16,467 nt of DNA from Candidatus Niyogiibacteriota bacterium (lineage in GTDB: Bacteria > Patescibacteriota > Minisyncoccia > 1-14-0-10-42-19), in the NCBI GenBank assembly GCA_016204155.1, contig JACQLG010000068.1, positions 1 to 16,467 on the forward strand. Reading direction: 5' to 3'. Made by a program: the position numbers and the translations under genes. Shown piece by piece: positions 1-6,334 of this stretch. The notes below the pieces were generated by a model that was not told the origin of the DNA, did no database searches, and worked only from the letters and a program-made list of their open reading frames with translations. How positions within the stretch are numbered: the first letter of the stretch is position 1; each line of letters opens with the position of its first letter.

Positions 1-41
1 CTATTCTTCAGGTCTATTCTCGGCTTGTTTTCGGCTTTCAT
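1..41 (-). CDS. 5' end of an unidentified protein gene, cut by the window edge
   Basis: Only the first 13 codons lie in the window; they read MKAENKPRIDLKN and remain open at the edge. The start is supported by a strong Shine-Dalgarno sequence (GGAGG, 7 bases before the ATG) at about 49-53. The same ribosome binding site and first 11 coding bases recur at 496-506, next to the intact rfbC gene, which suggests this gene originally followed rfbC directly in the operon. Function cannot be judged from 13 residues. Confidence 0.65.
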   Translation of the reverse strand, partial: MKAENKPRIDLKN

Positions 42-150
42 TGCCTTGCCTCCAATTTTTTAAAAAACTATTGCTTATACTAGAGATTTTAACTCTCTTT
101 GTCAACTACGAAACAGGCCAATTCTTATCTCTTTCAGATAAAAGAGTTGG
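31..150. repeat. Direct repeat, copy 1 (rfbC 3' end plus following intergenic region)
   Basis: This stretch aligns with 496-614 at roughly 90% identity (about ten substitutions and one single-base gap by eye). It contains, in minus-strand order, the last codons of an rfbC-like gene, the intergenic region, the GGAGG ribosome binding site and the first 11 bases of the next gene. Weaker similarity continues to about 165. The two copies bracket the small secreted-protein gene. Confidence 0.9.
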
Positions 151-165
151 CTCCATGGGCTATTG
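106..165 (-). pseudogene. Degenerate 3' fragment of an rfbC-like (RmlC-family) gene
   Basis: Read on the minus strand, codons ending at the TAG at 106-108 give PMEPTLLSERDKNWPVS, nearly the same as the C-terminus of the intact epimerase at 570-1094 (PMPPTLLSEKDKNWPVS). The codon just before PMEP is TAG, where the intact gene has the TGG of its HIEWP motif, and similarity fades beyond this point. It has no start and is not a working gene. It is the rfbC part of the direct repeat. Confidence 0.8.
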
Positions 166-190
166 ACGTGGCGATGATTTTTTATATATA
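163..190 (+). promoter_or_regulatory. Candidate sigma-70-type promoter for the small secreted-protein gene
   Basis: TTGACG at 163-168 and TATATA at 185-190 are separated by 16 bases, close to the canonical spacing, and lie about 78 bases before the ATG at 268. A short hairpin (AAGGCA at 200-205, loop CGGAA, TGCCTT at 211-216) would fall in the 5' untranslated region. This is a sequence match only. Confidence 0.4.
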
Positions 191-267
191 CTTCTTCATA
201 AGGCACGGAATGCCTTTACATGGTCAAACAGTAATTTTTATCTCTCTTTCTATGGATAAAGAGTACT

Positions 268-495
268 ATGAAATTAATTTCTCGTCTATTCATTGCTTCT
301 TCTATCGCTATAATGATTGTACTGGGCGTCACACAACTTGCGTTTGCCAATCCGGGAAGCCCTGCATGGGAGCCGCTTCGGGATGAAACCGGCAATCCGC
401 TTTTCTGCATCCACCCGAGTGATCCTGACGATCCGCATTCCGGCGTTGTTTTTCGTAATCTCAAAACAGGGAATGAGCTCTGTATGAAAGCGTAA
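268..495 (+). CDS. Small secreted protein with signal peptide, unknown function
   Basis: This 75-residue protein is the only convincing plus-strand gene in the window. Residues 1-27 form a classic Sec signal peptide: basic MKLISR, a hydrophobic core (about residues 7-22) and an A-F-A cleavage motif. The predicted mature part is about 48 residues, rich in Pro, Asp and Gly, with two cysteines (FCIHP and LCMKA) that could form a disulfide outside the cell. The TAA stop at 493-495 is directly followed by the second copy of the flanking direct repeat, so the gene occupies the unique part of a probable inserted segment. The ribosome binding site is weak (AAAGAG close to the ATG). An antisense frame covers the same DNA, but this strand alone shows protein-like organisation. 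I do not recognise the family. Confidence 0.7.
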   Translation: MKLISRLFIASSIAIMIVLGVTQLAFANPGSPAWEPLRDETGNPLFCIHPSDPDDPHSGVVFRNLKTGNELCMKA

Positions 496-614
496 TCGGC
501 TTTCATTGCCTTGCCTCCAATCTTTTAAAAAACTATTGCTTATCTAGATATTTTAACTCTCTTGGTTAACTACGAGACAGGCCAATTTTTATCTTTTTCA
601 GATAAGAGAGTCGG
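496..614. repeat. Direct repeat, copy 2 (intact rfbC 3' end plus downstream region)
   Basis: This is the partner of 31-150. The boundary is sharp: similarity starts at the T immediately after the stop codon of the small secreted gene and at position 31 in copy 1. It includes the true rfbC stop at 570-572. The ribosome binding site and ATG of the following gene are kept here too, but after the shared ATGAAAGCCGA the reading frame runs antisense through the small secreted gene. Confidence 0.9.
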
Positions 615-1094
615 GGGCATTGGCCACTCTATATGAAATGCGGGGTCATTCCACCGAACTCCTGATGCATAGTCAGGCGAATAAAATTCGGACATGAAGT
701 ATTGGACTAAACAATCATCTGTAAGGGCCTGAAAGCCGTGCGCGCATCCTTTCGGAATGAGCATCATTTTTTTATTTTCTTCGCTTAATTCTTCCGAGTG
801 CCATTGTCCATATGTGGAAGAATCTTTGCGCAAATCAAGCGCAATATCATATATTTTCCCGCGAAGGCATACTACAATTTTATCTTCTGCTTTTGGCGCC
901 GTTTGAAAATGCATGCCTCGTATGGTTCCCTTTTTCTTTGTAAGAGAAACATTTGCCTGGACTATTTCAAATGGAATGCCGGCACGAGCAAATTCATCCT
1001 TGCAGAAATTTTTAGCAAAAAAGCCGCGCTCATCGAGATACGGCTCCAATATTATGCTATATGCGCCTTTTATTTTCAATTGATTGAAAATCAT
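570..1094 (-). CDS. rfbC: RmlC-family nucleotide-sugar 3,5-epimerase (dTDP-4-dehydrorhamnose 3,5-epimerase-like)
   Basis: Family members are cupin-fold enzymes that epimerise C3 and/or C5 of 4-keto-6-deoxy nucleotide sugars in the cytoplasm. The 174-residue length is typical. Diagnostic motifs are DERG (21-24), GTIRGMHFQ with the expected catalytic His62, Lys72 in EDKIV, IPKGCAHGF (113-121), a Tyr in VQYF (132) and the C-terminal WPMPPTLLSEKDKNWP. The start overlaps the HD-domain gene stop by 4 bp (ATGA), implying translational coupling. The other sugar genes upstream make CDP-4-keto-6-deoxyglucose and no rmlA or rmlB is present, so the natural substrate is probably a CDP sugar rather than dTDP-4-ketorhamnose. 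That substrate call is inference, and 3-only rather than 3,5-epimerisation is possible. A degenerate copy of its 3' end lies at 106-165. Confidence 0.93.
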   Translation of the reverse strand: MIFNQLKIKGAYSIILEPYLDERGFFAKNFCKDEFARAGIPFEIVQANVSLTKKKGTIRGMHFQTAPKAEDKIVVCLRGKIYDIALDLRKDSSTYGQWHSEELSEENKKMMLIPKGCAHGFQALTDDCLVQYFMSEFYSPDYASGVRWNDPAFHIEWPMPPTLLSEKDKNWPVS

Positions 1095-1912
1095 GATTGA
1101 AATGTATATCGCTTTCGTATCTCCTGTTTTATATAATCAGAAAACGGCTGTTGCGCATCTATCTCAAGGGCATCTCTGCACTGGTCTTCCACTTGCTGAA
1201 GAAAAAATAATATCCTTGTATTCAATATTCTTCCTACATCATTTTTATTTTCTGCTTCAGTTAATGCTTGCTTGCCGTATAACTTTTCGAACCACCACCG
1301 TTGTAATTCATCATACTCGCCCCTCTCCTGCGCCTCATCCATCCGTTCCTGCGGCGAAACAATGGAAGTGTGCGCGACCATATAATCGGAAAGGAGAATG
1401 ATCCACCGAATTAACTCGCGCGGAGATGTAGTAATAACAATATGCTTTTCATCTAACTCCAGTAAACCGTCTCCTGTTAAACGCGTTAAAGAAAAATCGT
1501 CGATGTCTTTCTCCGAGACACGATGCTTTGCCAATACCTGTGAAATAAATTCTTTCCGATGCTCGGGATCTAAAAATGTTTTGGGGCTTCCTTTTTCAAC
1601 CCCGTGCTCTATTTCCAATTCCTGGCGTTTTGTAAGATCATGAATGAGTGCCGCCTTCACGCCGATCTGTCTTTCCTCGGCGGTCAGATATCCTTTTTCA
1701 GAAAATTTCTCAAGTATTGTATCGGCAACCATCCCCACGACAAGACAATGCTCGGCGATATTCCTATAGCTTCTCTCTTTCCCTTCCAATCTACCTCCTG
1801 CCTTATCTCCAAGCAATCCGAAATTTCGAAGCAGACGCATCGCCTCCATATGAGAAAGAGCAAACGCGCTAAACTGCGATGTTTTTTCTTTATTCGGAAT
1901 ACGTTCATACAT
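1091..1912 (-). CDS. HD-domain protein, probable metal-dependent phosphohydrolase
   Basis: This 273-residue protein carries an HD-superfamily signature: His55 in AEHCLVVG, His91-Asp92 in ALIHDLTKR, and a third acidic residue, probably Asp176 in LLSDYMVAH. Such proteins usually hydrolyse phosphate esters of nucleotides or sugars in the cytoplasm. A strong ribosome binding site (AAGGAGG, about 9 bases before the ATG) supports the start. It lies between a sugar nucleotidyltransferase and the epimerase, overlapping the latter by 4 bp. A phosphatase step on a sugar phosphate or nucleotide sugar is an attractive guess, but nothing in the sequence names the substrate. A regulatory or housekeeping HD hydrolase carried in the operon is also possible. 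Confidence 0.8.
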   Translation of the reverse strand: MYERIPNKEKTSQFSAFALSHMEAMRLLRNFGLLGDKAGGRLEGKERSYRNIAEHCLVVGMVADTILEKFSEKGYLTAEERQIGVKAALIHDLTKRQELEIEHGVEKGSPKTFLDPEHRKEFISQVLAKHRVSEKDIDDFSLTRLTGDGLLELDEKHIVITTSPRELIRWIILLSDYMVAHTSIVSPQERMDEAQERGEYDELQRWWFEKLYGKQALTEAENKNDVGRILNTRILFFLQQVEDQCRDALEIDAQQPFSDYIKQEIRKRYTFQS

Positions 1913-1955
1913 AATGATATGCCTCCTTCCAATTAATTTTTAACCATTTTCTATT

Positions 1956-2699
1956 TTATACATAATTTTCGCGATTTTGTCTATATCCCATTGTTTTAAA
2001 GAATTCTTCGGTTTTTTGAAGCCATTCTGCATTGGTAATCGTAGTGTAAGGATCATCGGTTATAAATGCTCCAATACGATGTTCTGCTACTAATTGTTGC
2101 GAGATAAAGTCCTGAAACATAAAATCGCCTTCGGGCATATATCTCAAAATATCTTTTTTAAGAATATAAAAACCGATATCATTGCCTTGGTATGACGGAT
2201 CATCCTGAAACGGTCCGTAATATTCAATGATACCCTCCTCATTGACTTTGATATTTCCGTGGGCATACTCGCCCTTGCCGTCGCGTTTATTATGAAATAC
2301 AGTCATCAATGCCGGCAGATTATTTTTTTTAAAAAAAGCGAGATGCTTTTCTATATCCAACGGCCAATAGATATCGCAATAATGGAAAAGGAAATGGTCA
2401 TCGAGAAGACGGACGGCATTGCGAAGTCGCGTGCCGTTTTGTATCTCTGCCGGACTCACAGAGTATGTGATATTCACTCCGTGGTTCCTGCCATCGCCGA
2501 AATAATCTATCACTGATTCGGGCTTATAGCCGAGCAACAGAAGAATGTTTATCACGCCATTCTTTTTAAAAAGATCTATGAGGTATTCTAAAAACGGACG
2601 ACCGAGCACCGGCACCATCGCTTTTTGCTTGCGAAGTGTGTACGGATGGAGACGCACGCCTTTCCCTCCCGCCACAATAACTGCCTGTGCTATCCTCAT
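1956..2699 (-). CDS. Sugar-1-phosphate nucleotidyltransferase (NTP_transferase family)
   Basis: It is a Rossmann-like nucleotidyltransferase that would activate a sugar 1-phosphate with an NTP to give a nucleotide sugar and pyrophosphate. The N-terminal signature AGGKGVRLHPYT followed by QKAMVPVLGRPFLEYL (about residues 10-42) is diagnostic. The metal-binding aspartate appears as CDIYWPLDI (about 108-116), where many relatives have GD. The 247-residue length fits the short, single-domain type such as HddC or GlmU N-terminal relatives, with no C-terminal left-handed helix. It overlaps rfbG by 4 bp (ATGA), so it belongs to the CDP-sugar operon, yet it is clearly distinct from rfbF and probably activates a second sugar. 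Base and sugar specificity cannot be assigned. Confidence 0.88.
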   Translation of the reverse strand: MRIAQAVIVAGGKGVRLHPYTLRKQKAMVPVLGRPFLEYLIDLFKKNGVINILLLLGYKPESVIDYFGDGRNHGVNITYSVSPAEIQNGTRLRNAVRLLDDHFLFHYCDIYWPLDIEKHLAFFKKNNLPALMTVFHNKRDGKGEYAHGNIKVNEEGIIEYYGPFQDDPSYQGNDIGFYILKKDILRYMPEGDFMFQDFISQQLVAEHRIGAFITDDPYTTITNAEWLQKTEEFFKTMGYRQNRENYV

Positions 2700-3784
2700 A
2701 CTGTTCTTATTTTTTTGAAAAACTCGGTTATCTGCTGGTTTGTAAAATCCGCCATGATGCCTTTTGTATAATATGTTTTATACCAATTCAATGCGAGTGT
2801 CAGAGCATCACGGGCATGGATGCGAGAACGCCAACCTAAATGCTTTCGTGCTTTAGCACTGTCAATCTTCAAAAACAATGCTTCTGGTTTCACGGGATCC
2901 CGATGAATAATATATGATCCTTTGTTAAGATACGCAAACGATTCTCGCACAATATCTTTAACTTGCAGATGATTAGCATCTTTAGGGCCAAAATTCCATG
3001 CGTCAGATAATTCCTTGCGGCCTTCATAAAGGCCCTTGGCAAGCATCGCATAGCCCGCAAGGGGCTCAAGCACAAACTGCCACGGCCGTACAGATTCTGG
3101 ATTACGGAGCAACATTTTCTCGTTACGCTCAAAAACCGACCGCACAATATCAGTCATGATCCTGTCAGGACCCCAATCGCCCCCGCCGATCATATTTCCT
3201 GCCCGCGCTGACGCAATAAGGACAGCGTGGATTTTATCATAACCATCAGGATGGAAAAATGATTTTTGGTATGAACGGATTACTAATTCTGCCGACGCTT
3301 TGCTTGCGCTATAAGGATCATGCCCTCCGAGCGGATTATCCTCTGTGTATGCAGCAGCCGTCTCCTTATTTTTATATACCTTATCCGTAGTAACCATGAC
3401 TGCTGCGCGAACGCTGGATGTCTTTCGTATCGCTTCAAGAACATTCGCGGTCCCAATAATATTCGTCTCAAACGTATACAAAGGATTATTGTAACTTTCG
3501 CGCACAATCGGCTGTGCTGCCAAATGAAACACAACCTCCGGCTTCTCCTTGTTAAAAATAGATCCTACGGCATCTCCATCCCTGATATCGGCTATGTAAT
3601 GATGAATACGGGGCTGTATGCCAAGCACGCTAAAAAGATTCGGCGTGGTCGAAGGCGCAAGCGCAATGCCCGAAACATCCGCGCCCCACAACAAAAACAT
3701 CTGACAGAGCCAGCTCCCTTTAAAACCGGTATGACCGGTAATTAAAACTCTTTTTTTATTGAAGAAATTTTTTAAATTTTCCAC
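2696..3784 (-). CDS. rfbG: CDP-glucose 4,6-dehydratase
   Basis: It converts CDP-glucose to CDP-4-keto-6-deoxyglucose with bound NAD in the cytoplasm, the entry to CDP-linked deoxy sugars. It is an extended short-chain dehydrogenase: the NAD-binding GHTGFKGSW lies near the N-terminus, followed by HLAAQPIVRESY, TTDKVYKN, the catalytic YSASK (Tyr-x-x-x-Lys) and RAGNMIGGGDW, all characteristic of RfbG/DdhB. I chose the GTG start at 3784 (VENLKNFF..., 362 residues). It gives the usual family length, lies 10 bases after the rfbF stop, and has an AAGG-type ribosome binding site. An in-frame ATG at 3847 would add 21 uncharacteristic residues and overlap rfbF by 53 bases. It is coupled to the downstream nucleotidyltransferase. 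Confidence 0.95.
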   Translation of the reverse strand: MENLKNFFNKKRVLITGHTGFKGSWLCQMFLLWGADVSGIALAPSTTPNLFSVLGIQPRIHHYIADIRDGDAVGSIFNKEKPEVVFHLAAQPIVRESYNNPLYTFETNIIGTANVLEAIRKTSSVRAAVMVTTDKVYKNKETAAAYTEDNPLGGHDPYSASKASAELVIRSYQKSFFHPDGYDKIHAVLIASARAGNMIGGGDWGPDRIMTDIVRSVFERNEKMLLRNPESVRPWQFVLEPLAGYAMLAKGLYEGRKELSDAWNFGPKDANHLQVKDIVRESFAYLNKGSYIIHRDPVKPEALFLKIDSAKARKHLGWRSRIHARDALTLALNWYKTYYTKGIMADFTNQQITEFFKKIRTV

Positions 3785-3794
3785 ATTCCTTGCC

Positions 3795-4565
3795 TTAGGG
3801 CTTCTGTTTCCATACTGCCCATGGCCTTTCATGGTGCCACAAATCATTCAGTTCTTCAACCTCCCGAGAGGTATCCATCGCTTTCCAAAATCCTTCATGT
3901 TTGTACACGGCGAGCTCGTTTTTCCCGGCAAGTTTTTTAAGACCCTCCTCCATTGGACCATCATCAAAGTAATCAAACGCGGCTCTTTCAAGAGCAATAA
4001 ATCCTCCGCTCACGTAATCAAACATGAGCGGTTTCTGCTCAAAAGCAATAACTCTGTTTTTTTCATGATCAACTTTGACGAGACCGTATTTTGAGTATGG
4101 ATGCACTCCCGTAATAGTGCCTATGGTTCGCTGTGCAGTATGGAAACGTACGAGTTCACCGATATGGATATCCGCAACTCCGTCGCCGTACGTCAGCATA
4201 AACTGATTTTCAGGGATATATTTTTTTACGCGAAGTATCCGTTCGCCTGTCAAACTATCAAGGCCCGTTTCTGCAAACGTTACCTTAAAATCTTCGTTCG
4301 TTCCGCTATGAAAAAATATCTCGTTTTTTGACGTATCAAGAGTAAAATCGTCCACGCGGGGCTTTAATCTCATAAAATAATCTTTAATCATCTCTCCTTT
4401 GTATCCGAGCGCAAGCACAAATTCATTAAACCCATAGTGCGCATAAATCTTCATGATATGCCATAAAATAGGCTTGCCGCCGACCTCCACCAGTGGCTTT
4501 GGCTTAAATTCTGTCTCTTCTTTCATGCGGGTCCCGTACCCGCCGCATAAAATGATTGTTTTCAT
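3795..4565 (-). CDS. rfbF: Glucose-1-phosphate cytidylyltransferase
   Basis: It makes CDP-glucose from CTP and glucose 1-phosphate, the first committed step of the CDP-6-deoxyhexose pathway. The 256-residue protein shows the highly specific family N-terminus LCGGYGTRMKEETEFKPKP (about 6-24), then VGGKPILWHIMKIYAHYGF, the metal-binding LTYGDGVADI (about 124-133), the SGGFIALE segment and GFWKAMDT near the end. Length and motifs match DdhA/RfbF of enteric bacteria closely. It is the first gene of a minus-strand operon with rfbG, the second nucleotidyltransferase, the HD hydrolase and rfbC. A 38-bp near-palindrome about 150 bases upstream is shared with the promoter of the adjacent regulator gene and probably controls transcription. 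Confidence 0.96.
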   Translation of the reverse strand: MKTIILCGGYGTRMKEETEFKPKPLVEVGGKPILWHIMKIYAHYGFNEFVLALGYKGEMIKDYFMRLKPRVDDFTLDTSKNEIFFHSGTNEDFKVTFAETGLDSLTGERILRVKKYIPENQFMLTYGDGVADIHIGELVRFHTAQRTIGTITGVHPYSKYGLVKVDHEKNRVIAFEQKPLMFDYVSGGFIALERAAFDYFDDGPMEEGLKKLAGKNELAVYKHEGFWKAMDTSREVEELNDLWHHERPWAVWKQKP

Positions 4566-4820
4566 AACGATTTAAAAAAATGTAACTTCACTATATCACA
4601 TGACGCTCTCTTTGTGTATCTCTTATATGTATATCGCTTATATAGTTTCTCGATATTTTTTATATTGTATTTCATTTTTTGCATTACACTTTTACATTAC
4701 ATTACACGAATATATACTTTCGTACAGTTTTGACGATCGCTTATTTTGTACGAAATGAAAAAATGCAATCCAAAACAAAAAAATGGCGGCTGCGATTCCT
4801 GAGTCCGACCATCCGATGAA
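4566..4820 (-). promoter_or_regulatory. Promoter region of the rfbF operon
   Basis: This AT-rich gap separates the regulator's stop codon from rfbF. It contains one copy of the 38-bp near-palindrome (4718-4755). On the minus strand, TATATT (4709-4714) lies just downstream of that palindrome and could be a -10 element, which would place the -35 region inside the operator. Repeated CATTACA words occur at about 4682-4706. I see no hairpin terminator for the regulator gene. Confidence 0.5.
4718..4755. promoter_or_regulatory. 38-bp near-palindromic operator, copy A (upstream of rfbF)
   Basis: TTTCGTAC (4718-4725) and GTACGAAA (4748-4755) form a perfect 8-bp inverted repeat separated by 22 bases. 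The site matches copy B at 5503-5540 at 33 of 38 positions, including the first 22 in a row. It lies about 150 bases upstream of rfbF and overlaps a candidate core promoter. Confidence 0.7.
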
Positions 4821-5462
4821 TTAACTGAGTTTGAAAAACTTGCGTAATCCTTTTTCATGAAGCATTCTCTCTACCGTCAGCAATTCAACATATTCCTCAA
4901 CTCCAAAGATGTTCGCTATGAAAAGTATTTCATCTTCAGCGGGATAGGGATAAATGAATACGCTTTTCTGTAGTTGCAAAAATCCCAATTCCACCAACTT
5001 TCTTCTAAGCGCTGCGCGCGCGCTTCTATATCGTTCAGGAATATCAAAGATGACCACTCGCCATTTCCTATCCCATTGTAATGGCTTTTCAACAGTTAGA
5101 TCCTCAATAATAAACTTCCTTACTCGCTGTATGCCATCTTTCGTGATTGTAATTACTATTTGGTTTCCTTCTTTCTTAACGAATCTCACCAACTTTTTTC
5201 TTTTAAGATAGGAGGCGCTGTCTTGCACTTTTTTCTTGCTAAACTTTTTCTCAAATTCGTGCTCTTTCCCGAAACGACCGAAGGCAGAAAAAATATTTGG
5301 CGCCATTGCGCCTACCATCATAACACCGCCAAAAGCTACAATGGCCAAGATAACTCTCGCGGCTGAAACGGTGAAGCTCTTACTTTTAAGCAATCTTTCG
5401 AGCATTCGATGATTGTTCTTTATTTTGCTCAGCGATATAACTTTATTGCGGTTCCTACTCAT
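4821..5462 (-). CDS. PaaX/Cas2-like wHTH regulator with an N-terminal hydrophobic segment
   Basis: Three parts can be seen in 213 residues. Residues 33-60 are a long hydrophobic, probably membrane-spanning stretch. Residues about 65-117 look like a winged helix with a beta-wing (VQDSASYLKRKKLVRFV, then QIVITITKDG). Residues 133-213 match the ferredoxin-like, Cas2-fold domain of PaaX regulators (KWRVVIFDIPE, ALRRKLVELGFLQLQKSVF, YPYPAEDEI). In PaaX proteins this domain accompanies DNA binding; nuclease activity is not expected. A 38-bp palindrome lies 41-78 bases upstream of its start and again before rfbF, so I infer autoregulation and control of the CDP-sugar operon. A membrane-tethered regulator sensing the envelope is one reading. 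There is no CRISPR array or other cas gene here, so a CRISPR role is unlikely. Confidence 0.8.
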   Translation of the reverse strand: MSRNRNKVISLSKIKNNHRMLERLLKSKSFTVSAARVILAIVAFGGVMMVGAMAPNIFSAFGRFGKEHEFEKKFSKKKVQDSASYLKRKKLVRFVKKEGNQIVITITKDGIQRVRKFIIEDLTVEKPLQWDRKWRVVIFDIPERYRSARAALRRKLVELGFLQLQKSVFIYPYPAEDEILFIANIFGVEEYVELLTVERMLHEKGLRKFFKLS

Positions 5463-5502
5463 ACTTCTATTTTATACAATTATTTTATATCATTTCTTAC
5501 AC

Positions 5503-5540
5503 TTTCGTACAGTTTTGACGATCGTCAAATTTGTAAGAAA
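5503..5540. promoter_or_regulatory. 38-bp near-palindromic operator, copy B (upstream of the PaaX/Cas2-like gene)
   Basis: The centre is a perfect 16-bp palindrome, TTTGACGATCGTCAAA (5514-5529). The outer arms are TTTCGTAC (5503-5510) and GTAAGAAA (5533-5540), so about 32 of 38 positions are symmetric. It lies 41 bases upstream of the regulator ATG. Two TATAAA words on the minus strand (5471-5476 and 5484-5489) between site and gene are candidate -10 elements. Same length and 33 of 38 bases as copy A. Confidence 0.75.
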
Positions 5541-5594
5541 ATATATACGACACATTAACACAATCTCTTCCTTACATGTAAACCCCTACACACA

Positions 5595-6323
5595 TTACTG
5601 CTTGCATGCGTATATTTCTCCTCTACTGCTCTTTTCCGCTTCTTCGTGAGTTATCGCCTTTCCTATTTTAAGATCGTAAATCTGAAAATCTTTTAATAGC
5701 CCGAATAATTTCTTCCGGTCAACATCGAAGTGAATATCTAAAAATAAATGCTTAATACCCTCTAATGCTTCCGCCGCGCCCTCCAATACCTCAACCTCAT
5801 GTCCTTCTACGTCTATTTTCACTGCGTCCGGTTTTATTCCTACAGCATCTAATCGTTTTACTTTTACCATGATGCCTCCATGCCCTCTGTTGTATGTAAG
5901 AGAAAAATGGCCGGATTTTTTTCCTTTGTATAATTTCATTTCGCCTTCTTTATTTGAAAGCGCAATCGGAAGTATTTCTACTCCCACGTTATTTGCTTGA
6001 GCATTTCTTCGTAATATTTCACAATTATACGGCTCCGGTTCTATTGCATATGTTTTCGCGCCCAATTTTGCAGCAATTAAGGAATAATACCCCTGATGAG
6101 CACCCGCATCCAAAAAGGTCATTCCTTCTTTCAAAACCTCTTTCACTTTTCTTGTTTTTTCCGGCTCATACATGCCGAGCGCACGCCGACGCGCCATATT
6201 TGACTCGCGTAGATTGATATACATCTTTCCGGTGGGCGTTGAAATTAAAAATGTCTTATTCGGAATACATTTATACAATTTGAAGTAATTTATTATTTTT
6301 TCTACTGTATTTACATTGAACAT
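5595..6323 (-). CDS. FkbM-family SAM-dependent methyltransferase
   Basis: FkbM-type enzymes O-methylate sugars or related hydroxyls using S-adenosylmethionine. The class I Rossmann motif is MTFLDAGAHQGYYSLIAAKLG, followed by the acidic YAIEPEPYNCEILRRN, and the family-typical VKIDVEGHEVEVLEGA with LFLDIH further on. I start at the ATG at 6323, 11 bases after the upstream stop. A GTG at 6353 would add 10 residues and overlap the upstream gene by 19 bases; neither start has a clear ribosome binding site. It follows a TylF-like methyltransferase, so two successive O-methylations of a glycan sugar are plausible. The target is unknown. Confidence 0.88.
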   Translation of the reverse strand: MFNVNTVEKIINYFKLYKCIPNKTFLISTPTGKMYINLRESNMARRRALGMYEPEKTRKVKEVLKEGMTFLDAGAHQGYYSLIAAKLGAKTYAIEPEPYNCEILRRNAQANNVGVEILPIALSNKEGEMKLYKGKKSGHFSLTYNRGHGGIMVKVKRLDAVGIKPDAVKIDVEGHEVEVLEGAAEALEGIKHLFLDIHFDVDRKKLFGLLKDFQIYDLKIGKAITHEEAEKSSRGEIYACKQ

Positions 6324-6334
6324 AAAAATATCGA

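Noticed and set aside
99..386. 95-codon plus-strand frame starting with MSTTKQAN
   Set aside because: It runs through the rfbC echo and into the small secreted gene in another frame, has no ATG start and no recognisable domain.
216..506. 96-codon minus-strand frame with a strong ribosome binding site, antisense to the small secreted gene
   Set aside because: Its ribosome binding site and ATG are inherited from the duplicated rfbC/next-gene junction. After the shared 11 bases the translation is low-complexity and antisense to a frame with a proper signal peptide. It may be translated by accident, but I see no protein-like features.
3320..3745. 141-codon plus-strand frame opposite rfbG
   Set aside because: It lies fully antisense to a conserved dehydratase and shows no domain or ribosome binding site. 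The other long frames opposite known genes (for example 7304-7669 and 13740-14264) were rejected for the same reason.
4745..4820. Hydrophobic peptide (GIAAAIFLFWIAFFHF) in frame after the regulator's stop codon
   Set aside because: It could suggest readthrough or a broken extension, but the TAA stop follows a typical C-terminus and the region overlaps the operator and promoter. AT-rich DNA readily gives such hydrophobic translations.
4821..5462. CRISPR-Cas locus, suggested by the Cas2-like domain
   Set aside because: There is no repeat-spacer array and no cas1 or other cas gene in the window. The domain is joined to a winged helix as in PaaX regulators.
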